From positions 92,525,319 through 92,589,318 of the forward strand of contig CP136066.1 in NCBI GenBank assembly GCA_032622095.1: a stretch of 64,000 bases of DNA, given 5' to 3'. The notes below the pieces were generated by a model. The model saw only the letters and a list, made by a program, of their open reading frames with translations, was not told the DNA's origin and searched no databases. The translations under genes and the position numbers were made by a program. This document shows positions 1 through 12,400 of the stretch, piece after piece (the stretch's first letter is position 1; each line of letters opens with the position of its first letter). The stretch comes from Siphonodentalium dalli. Taxonomy: Eukaryota; Mollusca; Scaphopoda; Gadilida; Siphonodentaliidae.

Positions 1-891
1 CCAAATTTCAAGTCGATAGCTCCACCCGTTTCCGAGATATGGTCTGCGCATGCGCGAAGCTGGCGTCGCACGGGCTCGGCGACTCGATAAAATTCGTATA
101 CGGGGCAAGATACATTCACATACCAAATTTCAAGTCGATAGCTCCACCCGTTTCCGAGATCTCGTCTGCGCATGCGCGAAGCGGGCGCCGCACGGGCTCG
201 CCAATACGACATCGTCGACCGCCTGGTCAAACTACACACACGTACCAAGTTTCGTCCCGATCGGTCGGGAATCGTAGATTTGTATAAATGATATACAGAC
301 AGACAGACAAACAGAGGTCTTCAAACTATATATGAGAAGACTAGCAGATGAGCCCGACGTTGTCCGGGCTATTCAAAAACCAAATTTCAAGTCGATAGCT
401 CCACCCGTTTCCGAGGTCTGGTCTGTGCATTGCGCGAAGTTGGCGTCGCACGGGCTCGGCGACCCGATAAAATTCGTATCCGGGGCAAGATACATTCACA
501 TACCAAATTTCAAGTCAAAATCCGTCGGGCAGTTTTCCCGGCCATAGCTAACACACACGCAGACAGACAGACAGACAGACACACAGAAATCCCAAAATAT
601 ATAGTAGACTAGCCGATGAGCCCGACGTTGTCCGGGCTATTCAAAAAACAAATTTCAAGTCGATAGCTCCACCCGTTTCCGAGATCTGGTCTGCGCATGC
701 GCGAAGCTGGAGTCGCACGGGCTCGGCGACCGATAAAATTCGTATACGGGGCAAGATACATTCACGTACCAAATTTCAATTCGATAGCTCCACCCGTTTC
801 CGAGATCTTGTCTGCGCATGCGCGAAGATGGAGTCGCACGGGCTCGGCGACCCGATAAAATTCGTATCCGGGGCAAGATACATTAACATAC

Positions 892-1013
892 CAAATTTCA
901 AGTCGATAGCTCCACCCGTTTCCGAGATATGATCTGCGCATGCGCGAAGCTGGCGTCGCACGGGCTCGGCGACCCGATAAGATTCGTATCCGGGGCAAGA
1001 TACATTCACATAG
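892..1013. repeat. Example 122-bp monomer of the array
   Basis: One complete monomer from caaattt to the next caaattt. The same 122-bp spacing is seen at 2 and 124. Because 122 is not a multiple of three, the reading frame rotates in each copy, which argues against a protein repeat. The monomer contains a self-complementary core, tgcgcatgcgc. Variants replace that core with a tgcgctgcacgggcg form. Confidence 0.85.
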
Positions 1014-1794
1014 CAAATTTCAAGTCGATAGCTCCACCCGTTTCCGAGATCTCGTCTGCGCATGCACTGCACGGGCGTCGCACGGGCTCGCCAATACGAC
1101 AAGGACGACTGCCTGGTCAAACTACAGACACATACCAAGTTTCGTCCCGATCGGTCTACCAGTTTTCGAGATCTGATCTGCGCATGCGCGAAGCTGGCGT
1201 CGCACGGGCTCGGAGACCCGATAAAATTCGTTTCCGGGGCAAGATACATTCACATACCAAATTTCAAGTCGATAGCTCCACCCGTTTCCGAGATCCGGCC
1301 TGCGCGTGCGCTGCACGGGCGCCGCACGGGCTCGCCAATACGACAACGTCCACCGCCTGGTCAAACTACACACACGTACCAAGTTTCGTCCCGATCGGTC
1401 GAGAATCGTAGATTTGTATAAATGACAAACATACAAACATACATACAAACAGAGGTCTTCAAAATATATATGAGACTAGCAGATGAGCTCGACGTTGTTC
1501 GGGCTATTCAAAAACCAAATTTCAAGTCGATAGCTCCACCAGTTTCCGAGATCTGGTCTGTGCATGCGCGAAGCTGGCGTCGCACGGTCTCGGCGACCCG
1601 ATAAAATTCGTATCCGGGGCAAGATACATTCACATAGCAAATTTCAAGTCGATAGCTCCACCCGTTTCCGAGATCTTGTCTGCGCATGCGCGAAGCGGGC
1701 GCCGCACGGGCTCGCCAATACGACAACGTCGACCGCCTGGTCAAACTACACCCACGTACCAAGTTTCGTCCCGATCGGTCAACCCGTTTTCGAC

Positions 1795-2205
1795 TGGCGT
1801 TGTTGGTCAGAAACCTTCCCTTCCTATGAACGATAGCACAACACGCATTTTTTGTTTTTCATGAATTAATTCATGGTACCCGTCCATCAAAGACTGACCC
1901 GATGAAAAATTCCCCTGTTCCTAGGACATATATGACACAAGAACCCATTCTGCCTTATTAATCGAGATAATTGCATTCCGCGTTTCGTTTTGCATCCGTA
2001 TTTTACGCATGGGTAGCCGTTTAACAGCTTCGATTGAAATAAAGAGCGTTAATCCTTAACACCTCCGAATATGGTCAATATAAAGATCGTTAATGCCTTA
2101 ACCCCCGAAGTGGCGTTTGCGGTGATTTTGATGATTGGGGGTGGAGAATCGGTGCTCAGAGCTTGTCCAAAATGCGACGTCGACGATCCCCGTGGTTTTT
2201 TACAC
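1795..2205. other. Non-repetitive spacer inside the array
   Basis: Array modules stop at about 1795 and resume near 2206 with a diverged copy of the gatcggtcaacccgttttcg segment. The spacer contains a local near-duplication around 2041-2105 (a gcgttaatccttaac-like phrase repeated). No coding region is recognised. Confidence 0.5.
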
Positions 2206-4540
2206 TTATATTCGAAATTTGGTCTCGATCGGTCAACCCGTTTTCGATTCTATAAAGGACATACAGACAGACAGAGGTCTTCAAAATATATATGAGACTA
2301 GCCGATGAGCCCGACGTTGTCCGGGCTATTCAAAAAACAAATTTCAAGTCGATAGCTCTACCCGTTTCCGAGATCTGGTCTGCGCATGCGCGAAGCTGGC
2401 GTCGCACGGGCTCGGCGACCCGATAAGATTCGTATCCGGGGCAAGATACATTCACATACCAAATTTCAAGTCAAAATCCGTCGGGCAGTTTTCCCGGCCA
2501 TAGCTAACACACACGCAGACAGACAGACAGACAGACACACAGAAGTCCCAAAATATATAGTAGACTAGCCGATGAGCCCGACGTTGTCCGGGCTATTCAA
2601 AAACCAAATTTCAAGTCGATAGCTCCACCCGTTTCCGAGATCTCGTCTGTGCATGCGCTGCACGGGCGTCGCACGGGCTCGCCAATACGACAACGACGAC
2701 CACCTGGTCAAACTACACACACGTACCAAGTTTCGTGCCGATCAAGGTCAAGGTCAGTTCGGGGTAACGATTTGACCCGTCCAAAAGACTCCCCGTCCAA
2801 AAGTACCTCTAGGTTTCAACAATGTTATTGAGTAAAAAATATGATAAAATGCATACGTGCCCAAGATACAAATATATGTAATTACGTCGACAGTATATAT
2901 AACGTATATATAATTTGTACCCGATTTGACCTTGAATTGACCTTTTTGAAGGTCAAGGTCAGGTCGGGGTCACGATTCGACCCGTCCAAAACCATCCCTG
3001 GAAAAAATTACCCCTAGGTATAAAATTCGTCAAAATCCGTCGGGCAGTTTTCCCGGCCATAGCTAACACACACACAGACAGACAGACAGACAGACACACA
3101 GAAGTCCCAAAATATATAGTAGACTAGCCGATGAGCCCGACGTTGTCCGGGCTATTCAAAAACCAAATTTCAAGTCGATAGCTCTACCCGTTTCCGAGAT
3201 CTGGTCTGCGCATGCGCGAAGATGGCGTCGCACGGGCTCGGCGACCCGATAAAATTCGTATCCGGGGCAAGATACATTCACATAGCAAATTTCAAGTCGA
3301 TAGCTCCACCCGTTCACGAGATCTCGTCTGCGCATGCGCGAAACGGGCGCCGCACGGGCTCGCCAATACGACAACGTCGACCGCCTGGTCAAACTACACA
3401 CACGTACCAAGTTTCGTCCCGATCGGTCGGGAATCGTAGATTTGTATAAATGATATACAGACAGACAGACAAACAGAGGTCTTCAAACTATATATGAGAA
3501 GACTAGCAGATGAGCCCGACGTTGTCCGGGCTATTCAAAAACCAAATTTCAAGTCGATATCTCCACCCGTTTCCGAGGTCTGGTCTGCGCATTGCGCGAA
3601 GTTGGCGTCGCACGGGCTCGGCGACCCGATAAAATTCGTATCCGGGGCAAGATACATTCACATACCAAATTTCAAGTCAAAATCCGTCGGGCAGTTTTCC
3701 CGGCCATAGCTAACACACACGCAGACAGACAGACAGACACACACACAGAAGTCCCAAAATATATAGTAGACTAGCCGATGAGCCCGACGTTGTCCGGGCT
3801 ATTCAAAAACCAAATTTCAAGTCGATAGCTCCACCCGTTTCCGAGATCTGGTCTGCGCATGCGCGAAGCTGGAGTCGCACGGGCTCGGCGACCGATAAAA
3901 TTCGTATACGGGGCAAGATACATTCACATACCAAATTTCAATTCGATAACTCTACCAGTTTCCGAGATCTGGTCTGCGCATGCGCGAAGATGGCGTCGCA
4001 CGGGCTCGGCGACCCGATAAAATTCGTATTTGGGGCAAGATACATTCACATAGCAAATTTCAAGTCGATAGCTCCACCCGTTTCCGAGGTCTGGTCTGCG
4101 CATTGCGCGAAGCTGGCGTCGCACGGGCTCGGCGACCCGATAAAATTCGTATCCGGGACAAGATACATTCACATACCAAATTTCAAGTCAAAATCCGTCG
4201 GGCAGTTTTCCCGGCCATAGCTAACACACACGCAGACAGACAGACAGACAGACACAGAAGTCCCAAAATATATAGTAGACTAGCCGATGAGCCCGACGTT
4301 GTCCGGGCTATTCACAAAACAAATTTCAAGTAAATAGCTCCACCCGTTTCCGAGAACTCGTCTGCGCATGCGCTGCACGGGCGTCGCACGGGCTCGCCAA
4401 TACGACAACGACGACCACCTGGTCAAACTACACACACGTACCAAGTTTCGTCCCGATCGGTCGAGAATCGTAGATTTGTATCAATGACATACAGACATAC
4501 ATACATACAGACAGAGGTCTTCAAAATATATATGAGACTA

Positions 4541-7476
4541 GATGGTGGACCCGACTTCGTCCGGGCTGTTTTCCCTCTGTTTTTCGGCGAATTGCGCGAT
4601 TTGACCTTGAATTGACCACTTTGCAGGTCAATGTCAGGTTTGGATCACGATTTGACGCGTCCAAAACATTCCTCAGATAAAAGTAACCCTAGGTATCAAA
4701 TTTTGTCAAAATCCCGTCAAAATTCGCGATTTGACCTTGAATTGACAATTTTGAAGGTCAAGGTCAGTTCGGGGTAACGATTTGACCCGTCCAAAAGACT
4801 CCCCGTCCAAAAGTACCTCTAGGTTTCAACAATGTTATTGAGTAAAAAATATGATAAAATGCATACGTGCCCAAGATACAAATATATGTAATTACGTCGA
4901 CAGTATATATAACGTATATATAATTTGTAACCGATTTGACCTTGAATTGACCTTTATGAAGGTCAAGGTCAGGTCTGGGTAACGATTGACCCGTCCAAAA
5001 GACTCACCGTCCAAAAGTAACTCTAGGTATAAAATTTCATCGAAATCCGTCCCGTTTTACCCGATTTGACCTTGAATTGACCTTTTTGAAGGTCAAGGTC
5101 AGGTCGGGGTCACGATTCGACCCGTCCAAAACCATCCCTGGAAAAAATTACCCCTAGGTATAAAATTCGTCAAAATCCGTCGGGCAGTTTTCCCGGCCAT
5201 AGCTAACACACACACAGAAAGACAGACAGACAGACACACAGAAGTCCCAAAATATTTAGTAGACTAGCCGATGAGCCCGACGTTGTCCGGGCTATTCAAA
5301 AACAAAATTTCAAGTCGATAGCTCTACCCGTTTCCGAGATCTGGTCTGCGCATGCGCGAAGATGGCGTCGCACGGGCTCGGCGACCCGATAAAATTCGTA
5401 ACCGGGGCAAGATACATTAACATATCAAATTTCAAGTCGATAGCTCCACCAGTTTCCGAGATCTGGTCTGCGCATGTGCGAAGCTGGCGTCGCACGGGCT
5501 CGGCGACCCGATAAAATTCGTATCCGGGGCAAGATACATTCACATAGCAAATTTCAAGTCGATAGCTCCACCCGTTTACGAGATCTCGTCTGCGCATGCG
5601 CGAAGCGGGCGCCGCACGGGCTCGCCAATACGACAATGTCGACCGCCTGGTCAAACTACACACACGTACCAAGTTTCGTCCCGATCGGTCGGGAATCGTA
5701 GATTTGTATAAATGATATACAGACAGACAGACAAACAGAGGTCTTCAAACTATATATGAGAAGACTAGCAGATGAGCCCGACGATAGCTCCACCCGTTTC
5801 CGAGGTCTGGTCTGCGCATTGCGCGAAGCTGGCGTCGCACGGGCTCGGCGACCCGATAAAATTCGTATCCGGGGCAAGATACATTCACATACCAAATTTC
5901 AAGTCAAAATCCGTCGGGCAGTTTTCCCGGCCATAGCTAACACACACGCAGACAGACAGACAGACAGACACAGAAGTCCTAAAATATATAGTAGACTAGC
6001 CGATGAGCCCGACGTTGTCCGGGCTATTCAAAAACCAAATTTCAAGTCGATAGCTCCACCCGTTTCCGAGATCTCATCTGTGCATGCGCTGCACGGGCGT
6101 CGCACGGGCTCGCCAATACGACAACGACGACCACCTGGTCAAACTACACACACGTACCAAGTTTCGTCCCGATCGGTCGAGACTTGTAGATTTGTATCAA
6201 TGACATACAGACATACATACATACAGACAGAGGTCTTCAAAATATATATGAGACTAGATGGTGGACCCGACTTCGTCCGGGCTGTTTTCCCTCTGTTTTT
6301 CGGCGAATTGCGCGATTTGACCTTGAATTGACCACTTTGAAGGTCAATGTCAGGTTTGGATCACGATTTGACGCGTCCAAAACATTCCTCAGATAAAAGT
6401 AACCCTAGGTATCAAATTTTGTCAAAATCCCGTCAAAATTCGCGATTTGACCTTGAATTGACAATTTTGAAGGTCAAGGTCAGTTCGGGGTAACGATTTG
6501 ACCCGTCCAAAAGACTCCCCGTCCAAAAGTACCTCTAGGTTTCAACAATGTTATTGAGTAAAAAATATGATAAAATGCATACGTGCCCAAGATACAAATA
6601 TATGTAATTACGTCGACAGTATATATAACGTATATATAATTTGTAACCGATTTGACCTTGAATTGACCTTTATGAAGGTCAAGGTCAGGTCTGGGTAACG
6701 ATTGACCCGTCCAAAAGACTCACCGTCCAAAAGTAACTCTAGGTATAAAATTTCATCGAAATCCGTCCCGTTTTACCCGATTTGACCTTGAATTGACCTT
6801 TTTGAAGGTCAAGGTCAGGTCGGGGTCACGATTCGACCCGTCCAAAACCATCCCTGGAAAAAATTACCCCTAGGTATAAAATTCGTCAAAATCCGTCGGG
6901 CAGTTTTCCCGGCCATAGCTAACACACACACAGACAGACAGACAGACACACAGAAGTCCCAAAATATTTAGTAGACTAGCCGATGAGCCCGACGTTGTCC
7001 GGGCTATTCAAAAACAAAATTTCAAGTCGATAGCTCTACCCGTTTCCGAGATCTGGTCTGCGCATGCGCGAAGATGGCGTCGCACGGGCTCGGCGACCCG
7101 ATAAAATTCGTAACCGGGGCAAGATACATTAACATATCAAATTTCAAGTCGATAGCTCCACCAGTTTCCGAGATCTGGTCTGCGCATGTGCGAAGCTGGC
7201 GTCGCACGGGCTCGGCGACCCGATAAAATTCGTATCCGGGGCAAGATACATTCACATAGCAAATTTCAAGTCGATAGCTCCACCTGTTTCCGAGATCTCG
7301 TCTGCGCATGCGAGAAGCGGGCGCCGCACGGGCTCCACAACACGACAACGTCCACCGCCTGGTCAAACTACACACACGCACCAAGTTTCGTCCCGATCGG
7401 TCGAGAATCGTAGATTTGTATTAATGACAAACATACAGACAAACATACATACAGACAGACAGACAGAGGTCTTCAA
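4541..7476. repeat. 1,716-bp higher-order tandem duplication
   Basis: The segment beginning gatggtggacccgacttcgt at 4541 recurs at 6257, a shift of 1,716 bp, and the two stay closely matched for more than 1.1 kb. Each unit holds a block of short GACCTTGAATTGACC / AAGGTCAAGGTCAG inverted pairs, an A+T-rich bridge, and then GACA and 122-bp modules. A partial earlier relative begins near 2744. This points to recent unequal exchange or replication slippage. Copy collapse or expansion in assemblies is likely here. Confidence 0.85.
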
Positions 7477-7563
7477 AATATATATGAGATGTGCCAGGCA
7501 AATTTACCAGCGTCTGAACGTAACCATAGATATGTCCCTACATGGCACCGATACGAGTGTTAT

Positions 7564-8016
7564 TCAATGCGTGCGTGAACTTTTAACAGAATACATACCC
7601 GTATCATTTACTTCTGGCGATTGTCTGGTCTCACTGTCGATCCCATTAGGAATGCCATTTATCCTAGTGGGCCCAAGCACGTCAGAAATTCGACCCTCAC
7701 TGTCAGTTGTGTCGTTTGAATTCGGTGCGCCACCGCCAGTTGTGCCAATATCGTTATTAGAGTGTACAATTTTCCTCTTCGTTTCGCGGGCCAAATTGGT
7801 CCATTTCTTTCTTATATCGGTGACTGTCCACTGAACAGAGCAAGTGTTAACAGAATTAACCCTCCGACAAATGTCCGCCCATAGTTTGTCCTTCCTTGCA
7901 TTAGTAACTGTGCTTTTGAATTTACTTAACAAAACATCCTTATTTGCATGGACAGCCTCTGTTAGTGCCTCCAGTTCGTGATTGGAAAAAATTGGATTTC
8001 TTTTCGTTGTTGACAT
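7564..8016 (-). CDS. Myb/SANT-like DNA-binding protein (Harbinger-associated type)
   Basis: An intact 150-residue ORF from ATG at 8016. Residues about 5-85 read as a tri-helical Myb/SANT-like domain. It begins NPIFSNHELEALTEAV, has the hallmark KLWADICRRVN turn, and closes with DIRKKWTNLARETKRKI. This is the pattern of the Myb_DNA-bind_5 / NAIF1-MSANTD family, which includes the DNA-binding partner proteins of PIF/Harbinger transposons and domesticated host relatives. The remaining ~65 residues are Ser/Asn/Thr-rich and look disordered. A host factor or transposon protein of this kind would bind DNA in the nucleus. No matching Harbinger nuclease is seen nearby. The stop lies about 75 bp from the edge of the tandem array. 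It has no introns and no in-frame stop, so it may be recent or under constraint. Function is inferred from the domain only. Confidence 0.7.
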   Translation of the reverse strand: MSTTKRNPIFSNHELEALTEAVHANKDVLLSKFKSTVTNARKDKLWADICRRVNSVNTCSVQWTVTDIRKKWTNLARETKRKIVHSNNDIGTTGGGAPNSNDTTDSEGRISDVLGPTRINGIPNGIDSETRQSPEVNDTGMYSVKSSRTH

Positions 8017-9194
8017 TTCGGAAGCAATGCGTCTAGTGACAATATTATCCTATTCGAAATGGCTGGAACATTATCACGTGGTGCTTTTTGGACATTAAAT
8101 GTCCACGCCCATGTCGCGATTTTCAAGACTGTCCAAATTTTTGTCATGTTTTATTTTTTTGCAGGGGTGGGATGACCATTGTACAGCATACAGCATATAT
8201 GATATACACACCCGTAACGATGACACCCCTTAATGCGAGTGTGCTAATAAAAACGTAGTTATATAGATATGCATGGTATGGCAACCGATAGATATACATC
8301 TGCATAAAAATAATAAAAAGTTACTCTAACAAATATTTGTCATTTCCCTTTGAATCGAAAAATGACCTGTGTGTCCCGATGACATCGCCGATTTATTTTG
8401 ACTATTGCTACACGTAGAGAGCGGTAGTCGATAATACACGAGTTATGTCGGCTCACACACAAAAAAACTCGCCGTCTGATCATTGCTCTCAGTGGATTAA
8501 CTCGGCGTGAATGCATGGTCGCAGTACTGCCATGCATCGATCCATATAATTATATTGTCTTATTTATGACACCGCCACTCGTCAGTAAACACAAAGCTCG
8601 TCATTTTAAGAGCCTGCGATGTACTCATGTTCGAATTCACATCGTGGAACTCATACAAGTCTCAGATCCATATGCGAATATAAGGCCACTGACTATAGAC
8701 ACTAAGATACATGCGCTGATTCGCCCACCCCCACCCCTGCCGCTATCCAGCATCCCTGTTACACAATAATGTCAACTCTGACTCGGCACTTTCTCGATAA
8801 CCTCTCAATGCCGTACATAAAGATTGTACAAGCCCACATGTTTTGTTCCGGACTGTAGAAAGTTGTCGATAACCAGTCTAAACTTACTACTTAAGTGGGA
8901 CTTAATCTTGTTTTGTGAAACGCGTTCTTGAAACGGAAAAGTTACATCATAAGATCCACCTTAGATCTTAGATTAAGTCCATCTTAAGATAATCTTATGA
9001 CCTTGCTTCATGAAACAGGCCTCAGGTGTCCAGCATATGCGGACGGGTTGATTTTATGATTTTTGGTATGTCGACTCTTGTCCTTTCCTATTCAATATTG
9101 GTTTTCATTTAATCATTCTAATTACCACATGAATATATCCTCGGAAATATAACGGGGACTTAAATTTTGCAGGTGTTTATAATGCTGTAAATAC
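8017..9194. other. Non-coding stretch; receptor M4 exon not found
   Basis: On receptor phasing, the next exon after the S2 exon (M4 and the cytoplasmic tail) should lie below 9195 on the minus strand. I could not find an M4-like hydrophobic exon here. A decayed repeat at about 8890-9020 is rich in cttaag and atcttaag steps and ends ttcatgaaacaggcc, a phrase typical of degraded marine-invertebrate repeats. Nothing else is recognised. Confidence 0.4.
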
Positions 9195-9448
9195 CTGTGA
9201 TCGAAAGCTTGCTTATATGGCGCTTTCTTTGGAACAACGAAGGCTAAAGTAGCGGAATTGAACGTCTCTTCAGCTACAACAAGGCGGCCACATTCGATTA
9301 TAGTGTAATAGTCGAGTTCCGATCTGTCAGTCATAAAGGCATACTCTCCAGTTTTAGCAAGCCGAATGCCGTCAGATGTGTTATCGGCAAATACGTCATT
9401 CTCCCCGATTTTACTCCAGATCTTGCTGTAGAGATCGCCACTCGATTT
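9195..9448 (-). CDS. iGluR exon: main part of S2
   Basis: 254 bp, acceptor tgtcatatctcag and donor GTATTT, starts phase 0 and ends with two bases of a codon. It encodes [18 protein letters not shown], then a stretch with [19 protein letters not shown] and [12 protein letters not shown]. The Asp of MTDRS aligns with the acidic residue that contacts the ligand amino group. The cysteine in ECGRL is where family members have a conserved S2 disulfide cysteine. It ends near PYKQAFDH, just before the final S2 helix and M4, whose exon was not found. Confidence 0.92.
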
Positions 9449-12400
9449 CTGAGATATGACACAAATAGGAGATGTGTTATGACTGTGCTGCGTGACTAAA
9501 AATTATGGAAAATCCAATTTGAGCATATCATAATTAATATTTATGCTCAAATAGTGGCTAGAAGCATAAATATGAGAACTGTAGTTTCCACCAAAGATCT
9601 TCTCTGGAAGTAGTCAGCGAGACATACAGGCCGGATTCGTCATCTCAGGTTTAAACCTGGTCTACGTAAACATCCAGGTTTAAACCGCTATGAGTCAGCA
9701 AAATCAGTGGTTTAAACCCGAGACCGCAGGTCTAAGTCAAGCATTCGTCATCTCTGGTTTAAACCTGGTCCAACCAGACCAGTGGTTTAGCAGTAGTGTC
9801 TCTGTATCGTCGAGATAATTAAACGTACTTTCCTAATGCGAACCGCCTCGTTTTATTGATTGTGAAAATCAATAATTATATGACAGCGGTCATATCTTGA
9901 TTGGAAATTTATAAGCGAGAAGCAGTCACACATATAAAGCGTATGGGGATAAGTATTTTGTCAATTTCAATATTGTTTTTGCGTTTTATAAGCTTAAACC
10001 GGCAACTAAACCATTTAATTTGGCGGTCCAGCTAACCGTCTTTATCGAGGCTAAACTTGATATGACGAATCCGTCTTTTCTTCATAGCGGGTTAGAATTG
10101 TCAAACAATCAGTCAAAGGGTGGAGCTGTAAATAATCTCGAGTGAGGGCGTGTCTAAGTGGCGACTGCTGACTGGTGTTATCATGTCACAGTTGATTCAT
10201 TCGCACGCGAGCTTTGCTCAGATATGGACATGTTCCTATATATATGATTTTTACAACTATTTTGTGGTTCTTTTTATTGGCTTGTGGCAATCACAAATAC
10301 TAGTGTTTTCTACTAATTCATTTGAAGGGTCCAACGTTTTAATTTTGACACCAAAACGATGCTACTGCATGACCAGATATGCTATACACATAGTTTGCAA
10401 TCCTAAACTTATATTGCTATATAAGCCAAATTTGATAACTTATTTTGATGCAGATCATGCCACAAATCTCCAATCTGGCTACGCCCATAAATTCCCATAA
10501 TATTCTACCGCTTCAAAACCTGGGAACCTTTTTGATTTTCTGCATGACTGGAGATTTATGACATTGAAAAAAAATCAACGCATGTAATATATATCTTTGT
10601 TAAAGCTGTCCCTCCGCATGGTTGCCCACTTCCAACAGTTCAGATGCCGCTTATAAGCAAATTGCCTTTAATTGACAGGCCTCTTGGTCAAGGATTGACT
10701 CGATTATGGAGATTTTATTCAGCGCCAGAGGGGCTTTGCGCACATTTTGATCACTTGAACATTTTAATTTAAAACAAAATTATTTAAATTTGAAACAAAC
10801 AAATGTTAATTTAAATTTTAAATTTCGTTTCTTTTTAGATTCAACTTACTCAATTTATGTCACTTTTTTAATTCGTTTTAAATTACATTTTTGCTTATTT
10901 TTAAATCAAAATTTTTAAAACCTAACGCCGTTATACCACACGAATCACCACACCCGTAATTTAATTGACATCGGTCCAGGGGTATTGGAGAACAGTTGCG
11001 AACAGACAAACGGACATACAGATAGACAGCTCCTTTATCCTTTAATATATACAGATATACATGTAAATACACCAACTTGTGTATTTGCTGGTGAAGCATC
11101 TTGCAGAAATCTATCACAAACAAAAGTTATGAACAGAGCGTGAAACTCGTGTTGAGAGACATGCCCTTTGTTAAACTGATTTAAACACAGAATGAGATCG
11201 GATTAATAGTCAATGAGCGATACTTGTTTCTCAATGAATAAATCCATTGAGCGTGTACGCTGTCACAATAATTTATGACTTGTCAATAACCATTATATCG
11301 GCCTATCTTTTGGTCCGATTGGTAAGAGGGTAGTTTGATTGCATAATCATATCACCGAATCGAGTTGTCAATTAGCTGGCAACTGAACGACAAAAACACC
11401 CACTTGGACCCGGTTTGGCTGGACCGCCAATGTAGATTTAAACTCGGAGGTTTAAACCGGAGATGACGAATCCGGCCATAAAATCTCACATAGTATCATA
11501 TTTGTTATATAAACTAACATGTCATCCAAGATCAAATTTATTTGTGAAATTAATTATTTGCCTCTTTATGTAGAAGTATTCCTAGAATAACTGATATTCT
11601 CATAAATCAAGGGATATTAACCCTTTATATGCTTTCTTTTGTGAGTGAATTATCCCACCAAGTTACAAAAGTATACATTGGAATGGTCTATTAACGACGA
11701 GTTCGAGTCGTGTATGTAGATTATGGGCGGACGTGCGATACAGTATGCTGTGTCGAGAAATGTTCTTGTTCGAGAAATAACATCACGTAACTTCAGGCAG
11801 TGGTTGCAAAGAAGCGCGGAATCGGCAATGGACGAACGCAATGAAATTAAATTTGCAACATAACAACTTCCGAAATGAACCATTTAAGTTTGTATTTATT
11901 TATAACCGTTATTGTGAATAAATAGGTTCATATTATATAAATTTCCTTAGCCTACTGGAATCCAGTTGCAACCTAAACGTTATTTGTCTTGACATGACTG
12001 ATCTTGCCATATATCTTACAATTTAGCTTATTTCCTAAAATACACGCGAAAACGCCTAGGCGGTTTCAGATCTTGTATCCTGGGTGGCAACAATGATATC
12101 GTGGATGGCAACAACGAGTGCACGTGAGTTTTCAAACTGGCTTGTTTTCAAAACAAAGCGCCTAAATAACCAATTTAAAGCCGTAAAATAACATCAGCGT
12201 TCGCAACGAACGTAACATAATAAATGCTTGTGTTAACAAAGTGGAAAGAATGTGGAGAGAGCACAGGACCGAAGAAAACAAAAAAATGTACCGCAAAATG
12301 TTTGGAAATTAAAAAAGCAACACATTGTTTATAGCGCGGCCAGGGCGCACAAATACGGACTATTTCAACAATTTCTATTAAAAGCGAAGTAGGGAATTCC

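Larger units (their letters stand above)
1..7487. repeat. Composite tandem-repeat array (122-bp monomers, GACA microsatellites, hairpin modules)
   Basis: The whole stretch is built from a few recurring modules. Module A is a 122-bp monomer starting caaatttcaagtcgatag and carrying tgcgcatgcgcgaag and cgcacgggctcgg. Module B starts ccaagtttcgtcccgatcgg. Module C starts aaaatccgtcgggcagtttt and runs into (GACA)n. Modules B and C are followed by cttcaaaatatatatgaga or a variant and then by a short hairpin (agcccg, 8-nt loop, cgggct). The hairpin recurs about 11 times, for example near 351, 618, 2573, 3131, 3512, 3778, 4290, 5273, 6006 and 6986. The monomer has few stops in several frames, so long spurious ORFs appear on both strands. 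I infer a non-autonomous, probably Helitron/Helentron-related family amplified in tandem. It could also be called a complex satellite. The array is cut by the window start. Confidence 0.9.

Noticed and set aside
340-375. Possible hammerhead ribozyme at the repeated gatgagcccgacgttgtccg
   Set aside because: The CUGAUGA and GAAA core elements are not both present; only a simple 6-bp stem can be supported.
776-1411. ORFs of about 160 residues on both strands in the first array
   Set aside because: They follow the 122-bp monomer through changing frames, occur on both strands, and have no recognised domain. They are by-products of a stop-poor repeat.
1-7487. A CRISPR-like look (regular repeats with variable parts)
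   Set aside because: Monomers are 122 bp and contiguous, there are no unique spacers, no cas genes, and the window is plainly eukaryotic.
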